64,000 nucleotides of DNA from Anaerolineae bacterium (GCA_017303635.1 JAFLCG010000001.1:1-64000); one strand, 5' to 3'; positions 48,718 to 57,822 are shown, counted from the first letter of the stretch. Notes: generated from the letters alone by a model not told the origin. Numbers and translations: made by a program.

Positions 48718-50177
48718 TGCGTATCCGAACCCGCCTCATCCTCTCCTTCGGCTTTGTGCTGGCTGTCACCCTGGCGGTGATTGCCGCGGCTCTCATTCTG
48801 TTCATCGCTGCCCAACCACCACCGCAGGATGATGTGTACCAGAAGCTGGCCACCATCATGCGCGACCTGACCAGCGAATTCCAGCAGGCGCGCCTGCGCG
48901 ACCTGACGCAACTGCCCGAACGCCTGACCGCCTTCGCTGAAGAGAATGAAGTCCGTGTATTGATGGTCGGGCTGGAGCGGAACGCGATCCTGGTCGATAC
49001 AAGCGGTGTCTTCCAGACATCGGATGTGCTACCCCTGCAAGCAGGCTCGGTCACCCGTTTGCCTACGTACCTGCGGCGCGGCTTGCCCATCGATACCGAG
49101 CCGATCCTGGGTGAGTTTGAGGACTCATCCGGTGATTGGTTGTTCACCGGCCTGACCATTCAGGGGCGGAACTCCGGTGCCGCCGTGCTGGTGGCCGAGC
49201 AACCGGTCATGCGGACTCTGGCTGAAGCGCTGCTGATTTTCCGGGATACGCTGGCGACGCCGCTGGCGCAGGCGGCCCTGGTCGGTCTGCTGGTGGCGCT
49301 GGTGCTTTCCGCCTTCATCAGCCGCAGTCTGGCGGGCGGTCTGCAAAGCCTCTCGGAAGCGGCTCATGCGGTGGCACGGGGCGACTATGCCTGGAAGGTC
49401 AAACCCAGCGGGCCGCCGGAAGTCCGTGATGTGGCGGATGCCTTCAACCGGATGAGCCAGCAGGTGCATGATACGCAGCGCGCCCAGCAGGATTTTGTCG
49501 TCAATGTTTCCCATGATCTCAAAACGCCGCTAACGTCGATTCAGGGGTATTCGCAGGCCATCATGGATGGGGCGGCTAAAGACCCGGTTGGCGCGGCCCG
49601 CATCATCTACGACGAGTCTGGCAGGCTCAACCGCATGGTGATCGAGCTGACCGATCTGGCGCGGCTGCAATCCGGGCAGTTCTCGTTCCAGATGAAATCG
49701 ATTGATCTGGCGGCACTGAATCGGGCGGTCGGTGAACGGCTCGCGCTGATGGCGCAGCGCAGGGGCGTTCGCCTGCATGTCGAAACTGCACTAACTCCAC
49801 CCGTGATGGCGGATGGCGACCGGCTGGCGCAGGTGCTCACCAACCTGATCGGCAACGCTATCAATCACACCCCCTCCGGCGGGCAAGTCTGGCTGCGGAC
49901 GGCCCCCGCAGCCGGTGGCGTCAATATCAGCGTACAGGATACGGGTGCGGGGATTCCTCCGGCGGAACTCGAACGCATCTTTGAACGCTTCTATCAGGTC
50001 GATGCCTCACGCGGCCCGAAGCGTGGCACTGGGCTGGGCCTCGCCATCGCCCGTGAGATCGTCACCGCGCACGGCGGGAAGATCAGCGCGACCAGCGAAG
50101 GGGTGGGCAAAGGCTCCACCTTTACGGTGTGGTTGCCCGTGGGCAAGCCAGAAGCAGGTGGCAAGAAGCAGGCCTAG
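48717..50177 (+). CDS. HAMP sensor histidine kinase
   Basis: 486 residues. Two membrane helices (about 7-31 and 177-200) flank an extracytoplasmic sensor domain of about 145 residues with no recognised fold. HAMP is about 200-253, followed by HisKA with the H-box FVVNVSHDLKTPLTSIQGYSQAI and a HATPase domain (N box LIGNAINHTP, G1 DTGAGIPPAEL, G2 GTGLGLAIAREIV). It phosphorylates the response regulator encoded upstream. The linked membrane proteins at 50219 and 50968 are candidates for regulated targets, but that is speculation. Confidence 0.95.
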   Translation: MRIRTRLILSFGFVLAVTLAVIAAALILFIAAQPPPQDDVYQKLATIMRDLTSEFQQARLRDLTQLPERLTAFAEENEVRVLMVGLERNAILVDTSGVFQTSDVLPLQAGSVTRLPTYLRRGLPIDTEPILGEFEDSSGDWLFTGLTIQGRNSGAAVLVAEQPVMRTLAEALLIFRDTLATPLAQAALVGLLVALVLSAFISRSLAGGLQSLSEAAHAVARGDYAWKVKPSGPPEVRDVADAFNRMSQQVHDTQRAQQDFVVNVSHDLKTPLTSIQGYSQAIMDGAAKDPVGAARIIYDESGRLNRMVIELTDLARLQSGQFSFQMKSIDLAALNRAVGERLALMAQRRGVRLHVETALTPPVMADGDRLAQVLTNLIGNAINHTPSGGQVWLRTAPAAGGVNISVQDTGAGIPPAELERIFERFYQVDASRGPKRGTGLGLAIAREIVTAHGGKISATSEGVGKGSTFTVWLPVGKPEAGGKKQA

Positions 50178-50218
50178 GTCGGCGCTGATCACCCATCGGG
50201 TGATGTAGGGAGTGTGCG

Positions 50219-50956
50219 ATGCAACCGATGATTCTGCAACCGGAGGACAACACCCCTGAAGCCTGGGCGCTCAATCAGCTAGGGGAATTCACCCCGGCAC
50301 AGAGCGACTATCTGCAACAGGTCATTGAAGCCCAGCAATCAAGACCAGTTCTTGAATCCGGCTCCAACCCGTTTCCTGGTATCCGGTGGTATCTCGGAAG
50401 AAGCGTGGTTCTGGCTGCATTCTTTTCATTGCTGATCGCTACTCTTTTTGTCTGCCGAGTTTCTGGCGGCGGCCTTCAAAATTTGGGGTTTTCTACGCTG
50501 GCATGGATCTTTCTACCGGCTTTATCGGTTAGTTTGACGATCCTGTATGTGTACAGGCAGGTTTACCAGCCCTCGCAAGTCCACAGCGACTCCAATTGGC
50601 AAGCACCTACACCCAATCTCACGTTCCACTATGCCGGGTCTAGCGGGCAGGCACTTCCTCATCGTCCCCCGATTCGCTATTACGAAGGCTCGATCTCTCT
50701 CGATCAGCGCACCGACGACCAATCCACCCATTACCTGATGTTTGTGCAGTCTCATTCATTCGAGCTGTCGAAAGCATTGTGGGATTCCCTCCAGCCGCAT
50801 ACGAACCATGTGCGCCTGCATTATCTGACCGATCCGGTACCGATGTTGCTCTCAATAGAGGCTGTCACGGTTTCAGCAGCGCCGACAGATGAGGACTTGG
50901 CGCAGGTGGTCGGCATTGGGGATGATGGCGAACTTTTGTATAGAGCGGATCAATAA
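50219..50956 (+). CDS. Two-helix membrane protein, unknown
   Basis: 245 residues with AGGGAG 7 nt before the ATG. A cytoplasmic N-terminal segment (about 58 residues, QSDYLQQVIEAQQSRP) is followed by two membrane helices (about 61-83 and 94-110) and a soluble C-terminal domain of about 130 residues (IRYYEGSISLDQRTDDQSTHYLMFVQSHSFELSKALWDSLQPHTNHVRLHYLTDPVPMLLSIE). The domain is strand-rich. No family is recognised. It follows the kinase gene after 41 nt in the same direction and converges with the 50968-51969 gene. Confidence 0.7.
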   Translation: MQPMILQPEDNTPEAWALNQLGEFTPAQSDYLQQVIEAQQSRPVLESGSNPFPGIRWYLGRSVVLAAFFSLLIATLFVCRVSGGGLQNLGFSTLAWIFLPALSVSLTILYVYRQVYQPSQVHSDSNWQAPTPNLTFHYAGSSGQALPHRPPIRYYEGSISLDQRTDDQSTHYLMFVQSHSFELSKALWDSLQPHTNHVRLHYLTDPVPMLLSIEAVTVSAAPTDEDLAQVVGIGDDGELLYRADQ

Positions 50957-50967
50957 CGGCCCCGGTC

Positions 50968-51969
50968 TCAAGGGCGCTCCATATCCGGGACATCGTGAAC
51001 ATCCAGCGATTCATATTGGAGTGCAGTACGAAAGTTATAGATTGCATCACTGATATTTCGGCGAAGAAACAACAAAGAAACACCGACGAATAGCAACAAA
51101 GTCACATTGGGCAGCTTGAATGCGGCATCAAAGATTATGAATAGAACACCGCTAACTACTACCCCATAGCTGAGGACTACCATGAGGCTAATCAGACTCT
51201 GCATCCGGCTTGGATAACCGCGAATGAGAGCAATCGATGCAGGCAGCAACCGTTGATGCGCCAGTGCTGGCTTGATGATGTGCTGTTCGGTAAGCATGGT
51301 ATATACGTCACTAAAAGCAAGTGCATTTGATCTGTAGCTCAAAGCATAGGGTGCTGCATAAGTCAGCCAGTTGAGCAGAGTTCCAGCTTCATCACCACCC
51401 AAACTGCGACACTGAGAAGGAAGTCCCTTTTCCCGTCGCTTTTCGGTCTGACACCAGACCTGCACAAAGAACAGATTACTGGTATGTTCAAAATAGAAGT
51501 AAATCGCCGTCTCACGCCCCCAGGTGGCCCGGTCTTTACCCCCATTCAATGAAATCCCTTCTGAATCGATCTGAACTGCTTTTCGGAGTTTATCTGAGGG
51601 AGTCAAACTGGTTTTCCGGTCGGCGGGTGCCGATCGTTCAGACAGCGCTCGTTGGTCAGCTACCGGGTCTTGCTGGAAGATCGCCCGCAGACGTTTGGAC
51701 TCAGTATGCAGGAAGTCACCATCCTGTAAGCGATGCTGTCCCACCAGCGGATGCCCATTGACCATGACCACTTCACGATCCGATGTGGCATAGAGGATGC
51801 AGCCTTGTCCGGTGTTTTCGGCCTCGAGGAAAGGCCGAATCTTAAGCGGCCCGTCACCTGGGCGCAACCAGAGGCTCACTCCAGGCGCGACAATACGCGG
51901 AGGATAGCTGCCATTCGGTGGTAGGTGAACTTCCAACGCTATTGGTGGCACATTGGCTAAAGCGCGCAT
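50968..51969 (-). CDS. FHA-like, two-helix membrane protein
   Basis: 333 residues. The first 100 residues show FHA-like features: SLWLRPGDGPLKIRPFL, EVVMVNGHPLVGQHRLQDGDFL, i.e. the 'VNG...L.DGD' strand turn of FHA folds, without an obvious phosphothreonine pocket. A middle basic/soluble part (about 130-230) and two C-terminal helices (about 253-275 and 280-297) follow. The protein resembles envelope proteins that pair an FHA-like fold with membrane anchors. Upstream lies the two-hairpin repeat (copy 2). No better assignment is possible. Confidence 0.55.
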   Translation of the reverse strand: MRALANVPPIALEVHLPPNGSYPPRIVAPGVSLWLRPGDGPLKIRPFLEAENTGQGCILYATSDREVVMVNGHPLVGQHRLQDGDFLHTESKRLRAIFQQDPVADQRALSERSAPADRKTSLTPSDKLRKAVQIDSEGISLNGGKDRATWGRETAIYFYFEHTSNLFFVQVWCQTEKRREKGLPSQCRSLGGDEAGTLLNWLTYAAPYALSYRSNALAFSDVYTMLTEQHIIKPALAHQRLLPASIALIRGYPSRMQSLISLMVVLSYGVVVSGVLFIIFDAAFKLPNVTLLLFVGVSLLFLRRNISDAIYNFRTALQYESLDVHDVPDMERP

Positions 51970-52084
51970 GTTTCGGGAATAAATACCTCGTATTCAGGTC
52001 TCACACACCCGTTGAGATAGATGGCGACAATCCAAGTAACAATTATGACAGCCTATAATTGGGTGGGCAAATTGCACTCAATCA

Positions 52085-52195
52085 GTTGTAATATTACGTT
52101 ATGATTACCTGTTCTTTTCCTGCATAACAGGAAATACTTGCCCGCCCTGCCGTAATGTTCGATAGCCATCACCTGATCGAGTTGCTGAATGCTGG
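52085..52195 (-). repeat. Two-hairpin dispersed repeat, copy 2 (inverted)
   Basis: On the minus strand CAGGTGAT, ATTACGGC, CCTGTT...AACAGGTAAT and CGTAATATTA follow in the same order as in copy 1 (11946-12050). The second stem CCTGTT / AACAGG is kept while loop bases differ. The element ends 115 nt before the 51969 start codon, in the same relation to the downstream gene as copy 1. Confidence 0.6.
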
Positions 52196-52290
52196 TTTCC
52201 GGTTGGCTATCTCCGACCCGCTTCCAACTTCACGCCTCTTCTGCACTGCTTTTCCACTAACCACACCCCTCACTCGCGTCCAGCAACAGG

Positions 52291-52296
52291 TATAAT
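52291..52296 (+). promoter_or_regulatory. -10 box 6 nt before the Nudix-GNAT gene
   Basis: Consensus TATAAT, then TCCCCC, then ATG. No ribosome site. The spacing is the same as for the permease and priA, consistent with a leaderless transcript. Confidence 0.6.
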
Positions 52297-52302
52297 TCCC
52301 CC

Positions 52303-53298
52303 ATGCGTGAACTCATCTACTGCCCGGTCTGCGGGCATAAACTCATCGAACGAGAACTCGGTGGACGACCCCGGAAAGCCTGCGCTAACTGCGGGTATGT
52401 GCATTACGTCAACCCGGTGCCAGCCGTCGGCATCCTGATCGAGATGGAGGATGGAGTCGTCCTCATCCGGCGGGGACAACCGCCGCATCAGGGTGAATGG
52501 ACGCTGCCGAGCGGGTTCATCGAGGCTGATGAAAGCGCGGAGGAGGCAGCGGTTCGTGAAGCCGAAGAAGAAACTGGCCTGCAAGTGGAGATCATCGACC
52601 TGGCCGGGATCAACTCCTTCCCCGAAGGGCCGCCGACCAGCGGCATTATCATTTTCTTCCGGGTCAGGCCGATTGGCGGGGTGCTGCGCGGCGGCGATGA
52701 TGCGCTGGAAGCCCGCGTCTTCCCGGTCGAGTCGATACCCCGGCTGCCGTTCCGTACCCACCGTGAAGTCATGGCAAGCTGGCTGGCGGCACGCTCGGCT
52801 GGCGAGACGGCGATCAGGGCAGATGAGCGCGAGCATGAGTATGTGGTGCGCCCGGCGGAAGCGCGAGATATTGATGAGATCATGGCGCTGATCGCGCTCA
52901 TCCCGGCTAACCGTGCCCTGAGCGATGATGAATGGCGGGCGGTTGAACTCCGCCTGCGCGAGTCCGCCGGGGTGGAAGTGTTTGTCGCGGTTTCGGTTGG
53001 CACGCCGCCGATCATCCTGGGTTTTCTGGCGCTTTCGATTGTGCGGACGCTCACCGGCGGGCGCGGTTTTATCAACGATATGGCGGTGCTGCCGACCTAT
53101 CAGCGGCGTGGGATTGGGGCGGCTTTGCTGGAGGCGGCCCTCAAACGGGCGCAGCGCCTGAGCCTGCGGACGATGCTGGTCAACACGCGGCAGAATCCGC
53201 ACCTCGACCCGATCTGGCCGGATAAATTGGGCATGACCCATGCCGATTTGCGTCAACTGCCGATCCCTGGACTGGATGAGGACGCGGTGGATGATTGA
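52303..53298 (+). CDS. Nudix hydrolase - GNAT acetyltransferase fusion
   Basis: 331 residues. A zinc ribbon (CPVCGHKLIE...CANCGYVHY, residues 5-28) precedes a Nudix domain with box GFIEADESAEEAAVREAEEETGLQV (GX5EX7REXXEEXG). The second half is a GNAT domain (about 185-331) with a coenzyme A loop VLPTYQRRGIGAALLEAALKRA. Such fusions hydrolyse an activated nucleotide-type substrate and acetylate a second one, perhaps coupled steps on a metabolite; the zinc-ribbon Nudix subgroup is common. Leaderless start. It converges with murQ (15-nt gap). Confidence 0.9.
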   Translation: MRELIYCPVCGHKLIERELGGRPRKACANCGYVHYVNPVPAVGILIEMEDGVVLIRRGQPPHQGEWTLPSGFIEADESAEEAAVREAEEETGLQVEIIDLAGINSFPEGPPTSGIIIFFRVRPIGGVLRGGDDALEARVFPVESIPRLPFRTHREVMASWLAARSAGETAIRADEREHEYVVRPAEARDIDEIMALIALIPANRALSDDEWRAVELRLRESAGVEVFVAVSVGTPPIILGFLALSIVRTLTGGRGFINDMAVLPTYQRRGIGAALLEAALKRAQRLSLRTMLVNTRQNPHLDPIWPDKLGMTHADLRQLPIPGLDEDAVDD

Positions 53299-53313
53299 GG
53301 TCGAGGGCTCCCT

Positions 53314-54189
53314 TTAGCCGATCACCTCGCGCAACCGCCCGCCTGCGGCGTCGAGCAAGGCGCGGCCTGCTTCAGCATCTACGCCGCGCTTGGCCATCAC
53401 AATCGCCAGTTTGACGCTCCGACTGGCGCGTGCCAGTAAATCGGTGGCAGTCGTTTCATCGACACCTGCCACCCGCATCACCAGGCCGCGCGCCCGCCCT
53501 TCGAGCTTGCTGTTGCTCGGCTGCACATCGACCATCAGGTTACCATAGACCTTGCCCAGACGGATCATAGTGGCGGTACTGATCATGTTCAGAGCCATCT
53601 TCTGGGCGCTACCGGATTTCATGCGGGTGCTGCCCGCGATTACCTCTGGACCGACCACTAGCGGAATGGCGATCTCGGCGGCTTCCAGCAGCGGGGCAGG
53701 CGCATTACAGGCGATTCCAATCCGCGCGGCGCCCACTTCGGCAGCATAGCGCATCCCGGCCAGGACATAGGGTGTGCGTCCGCTGGCGGCAATCCCCACC
53801 AGTGCATCCTGGGCATTCAGCTTGAGCGCGACCAGGTCTGCCCGGCCAGCGGCTTCATCATCTTCGCTGCCTTCAATGGAGTGGGTCAGTGCCTGATCGC
53901 CACCCGCCAGCAAGCCAACAACCAGGCCCGGTGGTGTGCTGTAAGTGGGCATACACTCGACGGCATCCAGTACGCCCAAACGCCCACTGGTGCCCGCCCC
54001 CATATAGATTAAGCGCCCGCCGGCCTGCATGCGGGCTGTGATGACATCGACCGCCTGCGCGATCTGTGGCAGGGCAGCGCCGACCACCTCGGCCACGGTG
54101 CGGTCTTCCCGGTTGATGGCCTGCACAATGCCAAGCGCATCCAGTTGGTCAATATTGAGCGTGTTGGGATTGGATTGTTCAGTGAGCAT
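53314..54189 (-). CDS. murQ: N-acetylmuramic acid 6-phosphate etherase MurQ
   Basis: 291 residues from ATG 54189 (AAGGAC upstream); the frame extends 19 codons further without a ribosome site. The SIS-domain MurQ signatures are clear: LIYMGAGTSGRLGVLDAVECMPTY, ALTHSIEGSEDDEAAG, GRTPYVLAGMRYA, and TRMKSGSAQKMALNMISTATMIRLGKVYGNLMVDVQ, with HSIEGSED holding the catalytic Glu. It cleaves the lactyl ether of MurNAc-6-phosphate to give GlcNAc-6-phosphate. It is encoded downstream of a sugar kinase, completing a peptidoglycan-sugar recycling unit. Confidence 0.95.
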   Translation of the reverse strand: MLTEQSNPNTLNIDQLDALGIVQAINREDRTVAEVVGAALPQIAQAVDVITARMQAGGRLIYMGAGTSGRLGVLDAVECMPTYSTPPGLVVGLLAGGDQALTHSIEGSEDDEAAGRADLVALKLNAQDALVGIAASGRTPYVLAGMRYAAEVGAARIGIACNAPAPLLEAAEIAIPLVVGPEVIAGSTRMKSGSAQKMALNMISTATMIRLGKVYGNLMVDVQPSNSKLEGRARGLVMRVAGVDETTATDLLARASRSVKLAIVMAKRGVDAEAGRALLDAAGGRLREVIG

Positions 54190-54302
54190 GGGTGTCCTTG
54201 GCTTATGGCTGATAGCCGGAAAATCACTCGTTCTACACGTCATCAATAGCGGCTACTGGCAGAAGACTTTGATGATCATAGCGCGCTTCAAGCCATGAGC
54301 CA

Positions 54303-55196
54303 TCAGCTATTGGCCGTAAGCCGCTGCGCCAGAATCGCCGCGCCGATCACCGCAGGGTAGATGGCTTTGGGCAGCGTTTCCAGGTGGAGGGCTTGCGCGA
54401 CCCGCCGGGATAAGGGGTTCTCATGGGTCAGCAAGCCGCCGACACAGGCCAAGGGCAAATCCGGTTCAGCCAGTTGGCGCAGGGCATCGTGATAGAGGGC
54501 CATGACGTGCCCAGCCGCCGCATCGACAATGCCAACCGCTGCCGGATCGTCCGCCGCTGAATCCAGCACCAGGCGGGCCAACTGCGCGATTTCCGGCACC
54601 CGTGGGCGACCCTGCCCGTAGACCCAGGTCACCAGTTCCCGCGCCAGAGTCAGCCCCAATTGGTCGAGCACCCCTTGCACGAGCGGGCCGGTCGGCACCC
54701 GTCCATCGAGTGCGAAGGCGGTCAGCCGCAGGGCTTCCGATCCCAGCCAATAGCCGCTGCCTTCGTCGCCGATCAGGTAACCCCAACCGCCGCATTTGAC
54801 GCGCAGCCCGGCCGTGTTGATCCCCAGTGAGCAGCTCCCCGTCCCGGCCAAGAGCAACAGACCGGGTTTGCCCGCGTGGGCACCAATCAGCGCGATATCT
54901 AAATCCCACGAGGCGGCGACTTTTACACCGGGCAGCGCACCTTGAACCACGCTTTCCAGCCACTCGTTCGAGTCGCTGGCACCGGCGACGCCGATGCCCA
55001 CCGCTGAGATGGGTTCGCTCACCTGATTCGCAGCGGCGCGAATGCCCGCCTGTATGCGCTCGGCAGATGTGTCCCGCCCGACGGTATTGGGGTTGACGGC
55101 TTCGCCCTGCACCTCGGTGAGAATGGTCAGATCCGGCTGCATGACGATGACCCGCAGGCCGGTGCCGCCGCCATCAATGCCCATGTAGAGAGTCAT
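54303..55196 (-). CDS. BadF/BcrA-type amino-sugar kinase (MurK/NagK-like)
   Basis: 297 residues from ATG 55196; GGAG lies 8 nt upstream and includes the stop of the ABC-F gene. MGIDGGGTGLRVIVMQ is the phosphate-1 motif of the ASKHA fold; VGIGVAGASDSNEW and LLLLAGTGSCSLG follow, then the WGYLIGDEGSGYWLGSEALRLT adenosine region, as in N-acetylglucosamine kinases of the BadF/BcrA group. MurK of Clostridium phosphorylates both MurNAc and GlcNAc. With murQ next, phosphorylation of MurNAc is the likely job. A gap of 113 nt with word-like repeats separates it from murQ. Confidence 0.88.
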   Translation of the reverse strand: MTLYMGIDGGGTGLRVIVMQPDLTILTEVQGEAVNPNTVGRDTSAERIQAGIRAAANQVSEPISAVGIGVAGASDSNEWLESVVQGALPGVKVAASWDLDIALIGAHAGKPGLLLLAGTGSCSLGINTAGLRVKCGGWGYLIGDEGSGYWLGSEALRLTAFALDGRVPTGPLVQGVLDQLGLTLARELVTWVYGQGRPRVPEIAQLARLVLDSAADDPAAVGIVDAAAGHVMALYHDALRQLAEPDLPLACVGGLLTHENPLSRRVAQALHLETLPKAIYPAVIGAAILAQRLTANS

Positions 55197-55201
55197 CGAA
55201 C

Positions 55202-57130
55202 TTACTCCATCAACTGTTCCCACTCTGCCATCGCTGCGTGGAGATCGGCTTCGGCCTGCGTGTACTGTGCGCCGAGCGACTCGACCTTCGTGTATTCGCC
55301 GTTGGTGCTGGCGGCGGTCAGGGCGGCTTCGAGTTCTGCCACTTTGGACTCCAACTGTTCAATCTGTTCTTCGACCTTCGCCACCCGCTTTTGCAGCTGG
55401 TAGGGGTTGAGGCCGTGCTTTTTGGTTTCAGGTTTCAGGTTGCTGGATACAGGTTGGGCAGATGGTTGGTCACCATTCGCTGACGGCTTTTTGCCGGGAA
55501 CGGGAAGTGGGTCGCTGGTTGCCTTTGCAGCTTTCGCCGCCATCCACTCGGTATAGGTTCCCTGGAAGATCTCCATCTGACCGGGTGAAGCTGCCCAGAT
55601 TTGAGTCGCCAGCGCGTCGATCAGGTAGCGGTCATGGCTGACTAGCAAGATGGTGCCGTTGAAGCCCGCCAGCACATTCTGGAGCATCTCCTGGCTGTCG
55701 ATATCGAGATGGTTGGTGGGTTCATCCAGGAGCAGGAGATTGGCCCCGCTCAAGGCTAGCTTCGCCAGCGCCACCCGTCCGCGCTCACCGCCGGACAGTG
55801 TGCCGATACTGCGGAAGACATCATCCCCTTGAAAGAGGAAGGGGCCGAGGAAGTTACGCGCCTCAGCCGGATTCATCCCGCTGGCATCCATGATGGTGTC
55901 GATGATGGTGCGGTTGGGATTGAGCAGTTCGTGCGCCTGGGCGAAGTAGCCGATCTCGACCGAAGCGCCAATCTTGACCTCGCCGCCCAACGGGGGTAGT
56001 TGGCCGAGGATGGTTTTGAGGAAGGTACTTTTGCCGACGCCATTCGGGCCGATGAGCGCAGCGACTTCCCCGCGCCAAAGCGTCAGATCAGGGACGGTGA
56101 ACAGCGGCGCGGGGGCATCGGCATAGCCGACGGCCACGTTAACCGTGGTGATGACCTTATTGCCGGAGCGCATGGACTCGTTCATGTTCAGGTTCATGGT
56201 CTGGCGGTTGCGGGGGCGGGTGAGCAGCTTGCCGCGCTTCTTCATCGTCTCCCGACGGCGCAGCTTGCCTTTGGCCTGCCGGGTGTTCTGCCCGGCGATG
56301 TTCCGGCGGATGTAGTCCATTTCTTTCGCCAGGAATTCCTGCTGGGCTTCATATTCCTTCTGGCGGCGTTCGTAACGCTCCTCACGCTGCTGGACGTAGT
56401 GGCTGTAGTTGCCGCGATAGGTTTCCAGCGTGCCGAAGTCCATCTCCCATACGGTCGAGGCGAAGGCATCCATAAAGTAACGATCATGGCTGACCGCCAG
56501 CACTGCACCGGGGAAGTCCTTGAGGAAGCCTTCCAGCCATTCCACGGCCTGAATATCGAGGTGGTTGGTGGGCTCATCCAGCACCAGCAGATCGGGCGAA
56601 TCCAGCAGCAGCCGACCGAGCAGCGCCCGCGTCTTCTGCCCGCCGGAGAGCCGACCTAGCGGCACTTGATACTGTTCCGGTTTGAAGCCGAGGCCGTTTA
56701 ACACAGTTTTGATGCGCGTTTCATAGAGGTAGCCCCCGGCTTCCTCGAAGCGGTGCTGCAGATCGCCATAAGCTGCGAGAGCCGAGTCGTGTTTAGCGGG
56801 ATCAGCTAAATCGTGTTCGAGGTCACGCAGGCGGTTTTCCATGCGGCGCAGGTCAGTGAAGGCGGCCAGCATTTCTTCCCACAGGATATGGTCGCCGTGC
56901 AGTTCGGGGCGCTGTGGCAGGAAGCCGATGCGGGTGCCGCGCGCCAAGGCGATGCTGCCCTCATCCGGCACATCCGCGCCGATGAGCAGGTTGAGCAGGG
57001 TGGTCTTTCCTGCGCCGTTCGGTCCGACCAGGGCAACCCGCGCCCGGTGCGGAATTTCGAGGCTGATGCTGTCAAAGATGTCATCCGCACCAAAGGACTT
57101 GGCGAGGTTGGTGGCAGTGAGTAGAGACAT
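55202..57130 (-). CDS. ABC-F ATPase
   Basis: 642 residues, two ABC domains without membrane helices. NBD1 has Walker A GPNGAGKTTLL, signature LSGGQKTRALLGRLL and Walker B LLVLDEPTNHLD; an interdomain linker is basic (residues about 240-310), with GQNTRQAKGKLRRRETMKKRGK; NBD2 has GPNGVGKSTFL and LSGGERGRVALAKLAL. A coiled-coil C-terminal domain (about 560-642) follows. ABC-F proteins act at the ribosome; this one is of the Uup/YdiF-like type. The linker between NBD2 and the coiled coil includes translated word-like repeat DNA (55424-55460). It heads the murK-murQ operon. Confidence 0.92.
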   Translation of the reverse strand: MSLLTATNLAKSFGADDIFDSISLEIPHRARVALVGPNGAGKTTLLNLLIGADVPDEGSIALARGTRIGFLPQRPELHGDHILWEEMLAAFTDLRRMENRLRDLEHDLADPAKHDSALAAYGDLQHRFEEAGGYLYETRIKTVLNGLGFKPEQYQVPLGRLSGGQKTRALLGRLLLDSPDLLVLDEPTNHLDIQAVEWLEGFLKDFPGAVLAVSHDRYFMDAFASTVWEMDFGTLETYRGNYSHYVQQREERYERRQKEYEAQQEFLAKEMDYIRRNIAGQNTRQAKGKLRRRETMKKRGKLLTRPRNRQTMNLNMNESMRSGNKVITTVNVAVGYADAPAPLFTVPDLTLWRGEVAALIGPNGVGKSTFLKTILGQLPPLGGEVKIGASVEIGYFAQAHELLNPNRTIIDTIMDASGMNPAEARNFLGPFLFQGDDVFRSIGTLSGGERGRVALAKLALSGANLLLLDEPTNHLDIDSQEMLQNVLAGFNGTILLVSHDRYLIDALATQIWAASPGQMEIFQGTYTEWMAAKAAKATSDPLPVPGKKPSANGDQPSAQPVSSNLKPETKKHGLNPYQLQKRVAKVEEQIEQLESKVAELEAALTAASTNGEYTKVESLGAQYTQAEADLHAAMAEWEQLME

Positions 57131-57148
57131 GGGTAGTTTTGGGTTTGC

Positions 57149-57574
57149 CTAGAGGCGTGATGGGCCACATGGATAACGACCAAGTGAGACTAATTCAGCA
57201 CGGGCTTTCAGGCGGTGCTCGTTATTCAGGCGTAGAAGAAACTCAGTTACACGTCCTATAGCAGTCAATGAAACAATCAGTGTGCCTTCAAGGGCAAAAT
57301 GCTCTGACCAATCCATGCTGCGGGGATTAAACAGCGGCGCAAACGTGCGGGTTCCAATATCAAATGAGCCAATATCGCTACCCTTAAAGCGATTGCACTC
57401 GAAACAGGTCAAGCACAGATTGTCCTCAATCGTTTCTCCCCGATGTTTTTCAGGAAGAATGTGATCTACCTCATATGTGAACGGATGATAATCCTGATGC
57501 AATCGGCAATACTCACAACAATTGATGGCACGTTCCCGCACCAATTGTCGGAGTTGATCGGAGATGTAACTCAT
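57149..57574 (-). CDS. HNH endonuclease domain protein, second copy
   Basis: 141 residues. The HNH core is CEYCRLHQDYHPFTYEVDHILPEKHRGETIEDNLCLTCFECNRFKG, with CxxC...CxxC and the DH catalytic pair. The end LFNPRSMDWSEHFALEGTLIVSLTAIGRVTEFLLRLNNEHRLKARAEL parallels the 8264-8719 protein (LFNPRTQVWTDHF...LTSTGRVTIAALHLNDD). It overlaps the upstream small-protein gene by 4 nt (57571-57574). Domain architecture and pairing suggest a conserved two-gene module. Target unknown. Confidence 0.88.
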   Translation of the reverse strand: MSYISDQLRQLVRERAINCCEYCRLHQDYHPFTYEVDHILPEKHRGETIEDNLCLTCFECNRFKGSDIGSFDIGTRTFAPLFNPRSMDWSEHFALEGTLIVSLTAIGRVTEFLLRLNNEHRLKARAELVSLGRYPCGPSRL

Positions 57575-57822
57575 TCCGGCTTTGTCATTCGCGCTTCAGC
57601 ATAGATCTTCAACATCGTCATCATGTGGCTGATCTGCTCGAACTCATCCAGTTCAGCTTGTTCCTCGGCGGTCAATTGATTAGTCTTGTTCTTCCGCAGT
57701 AATTCACTGGCACGCTTTTGAAAAGGTTCCGATACGCGGAAGGCCATGATTTGCTCCGGGGTCGGGGCACTAACCATAAAACGATAGACTTCATCCGAGA
57801 CTGAAACCCGTGCGGCTTCCAT
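57571..57822 (-). CDS. Small helical partner of the HNH nuclease
   Basis: 83 residues, acidic and helical: RVSEPFQKRASELLRKNKTNQLTAEEQAELDEFEQISHMMTMLKIYAEAR. The block LTxEEQAELDEFEQ is found in small proteins encoded directly upstream of HNH enzymes. GAGG precedes the ATG (57822). Its stop is overlapped by the HNH start. It may be an antitoxin-like or targeting partner. No DNA-binding motif is obvious apart from the N-terminal short strand-helix. Confidence 0.75.
   Translation of the reverse strand: MEAARVSVSDEVYRFMVSAPTPEQIMAFRVSEPFQKRASELLRKNKTNQLTAEEQAELDEFEQISHMMTMLKIYAEARMTKPE

Larger units (their letters stand above)
51970..52302. other. 333-nt intergenic region with structured repeat
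   Basis: Between the divergent FHA-like and Nudix-GNAT genes. It holds the inverted two-hairpin repeat (52085-52195), AGCCTATAAT at 52050-52059 and TATAAT at 52291-52296. No ORF. Confidence 0.6.

Noticed and set aside
52270-53256. 328-residue minus-strand frame opposite Nudix-GNAT
   Set aside because: Antisense shadow of a protein with complete Nudix and GNAT motifs.
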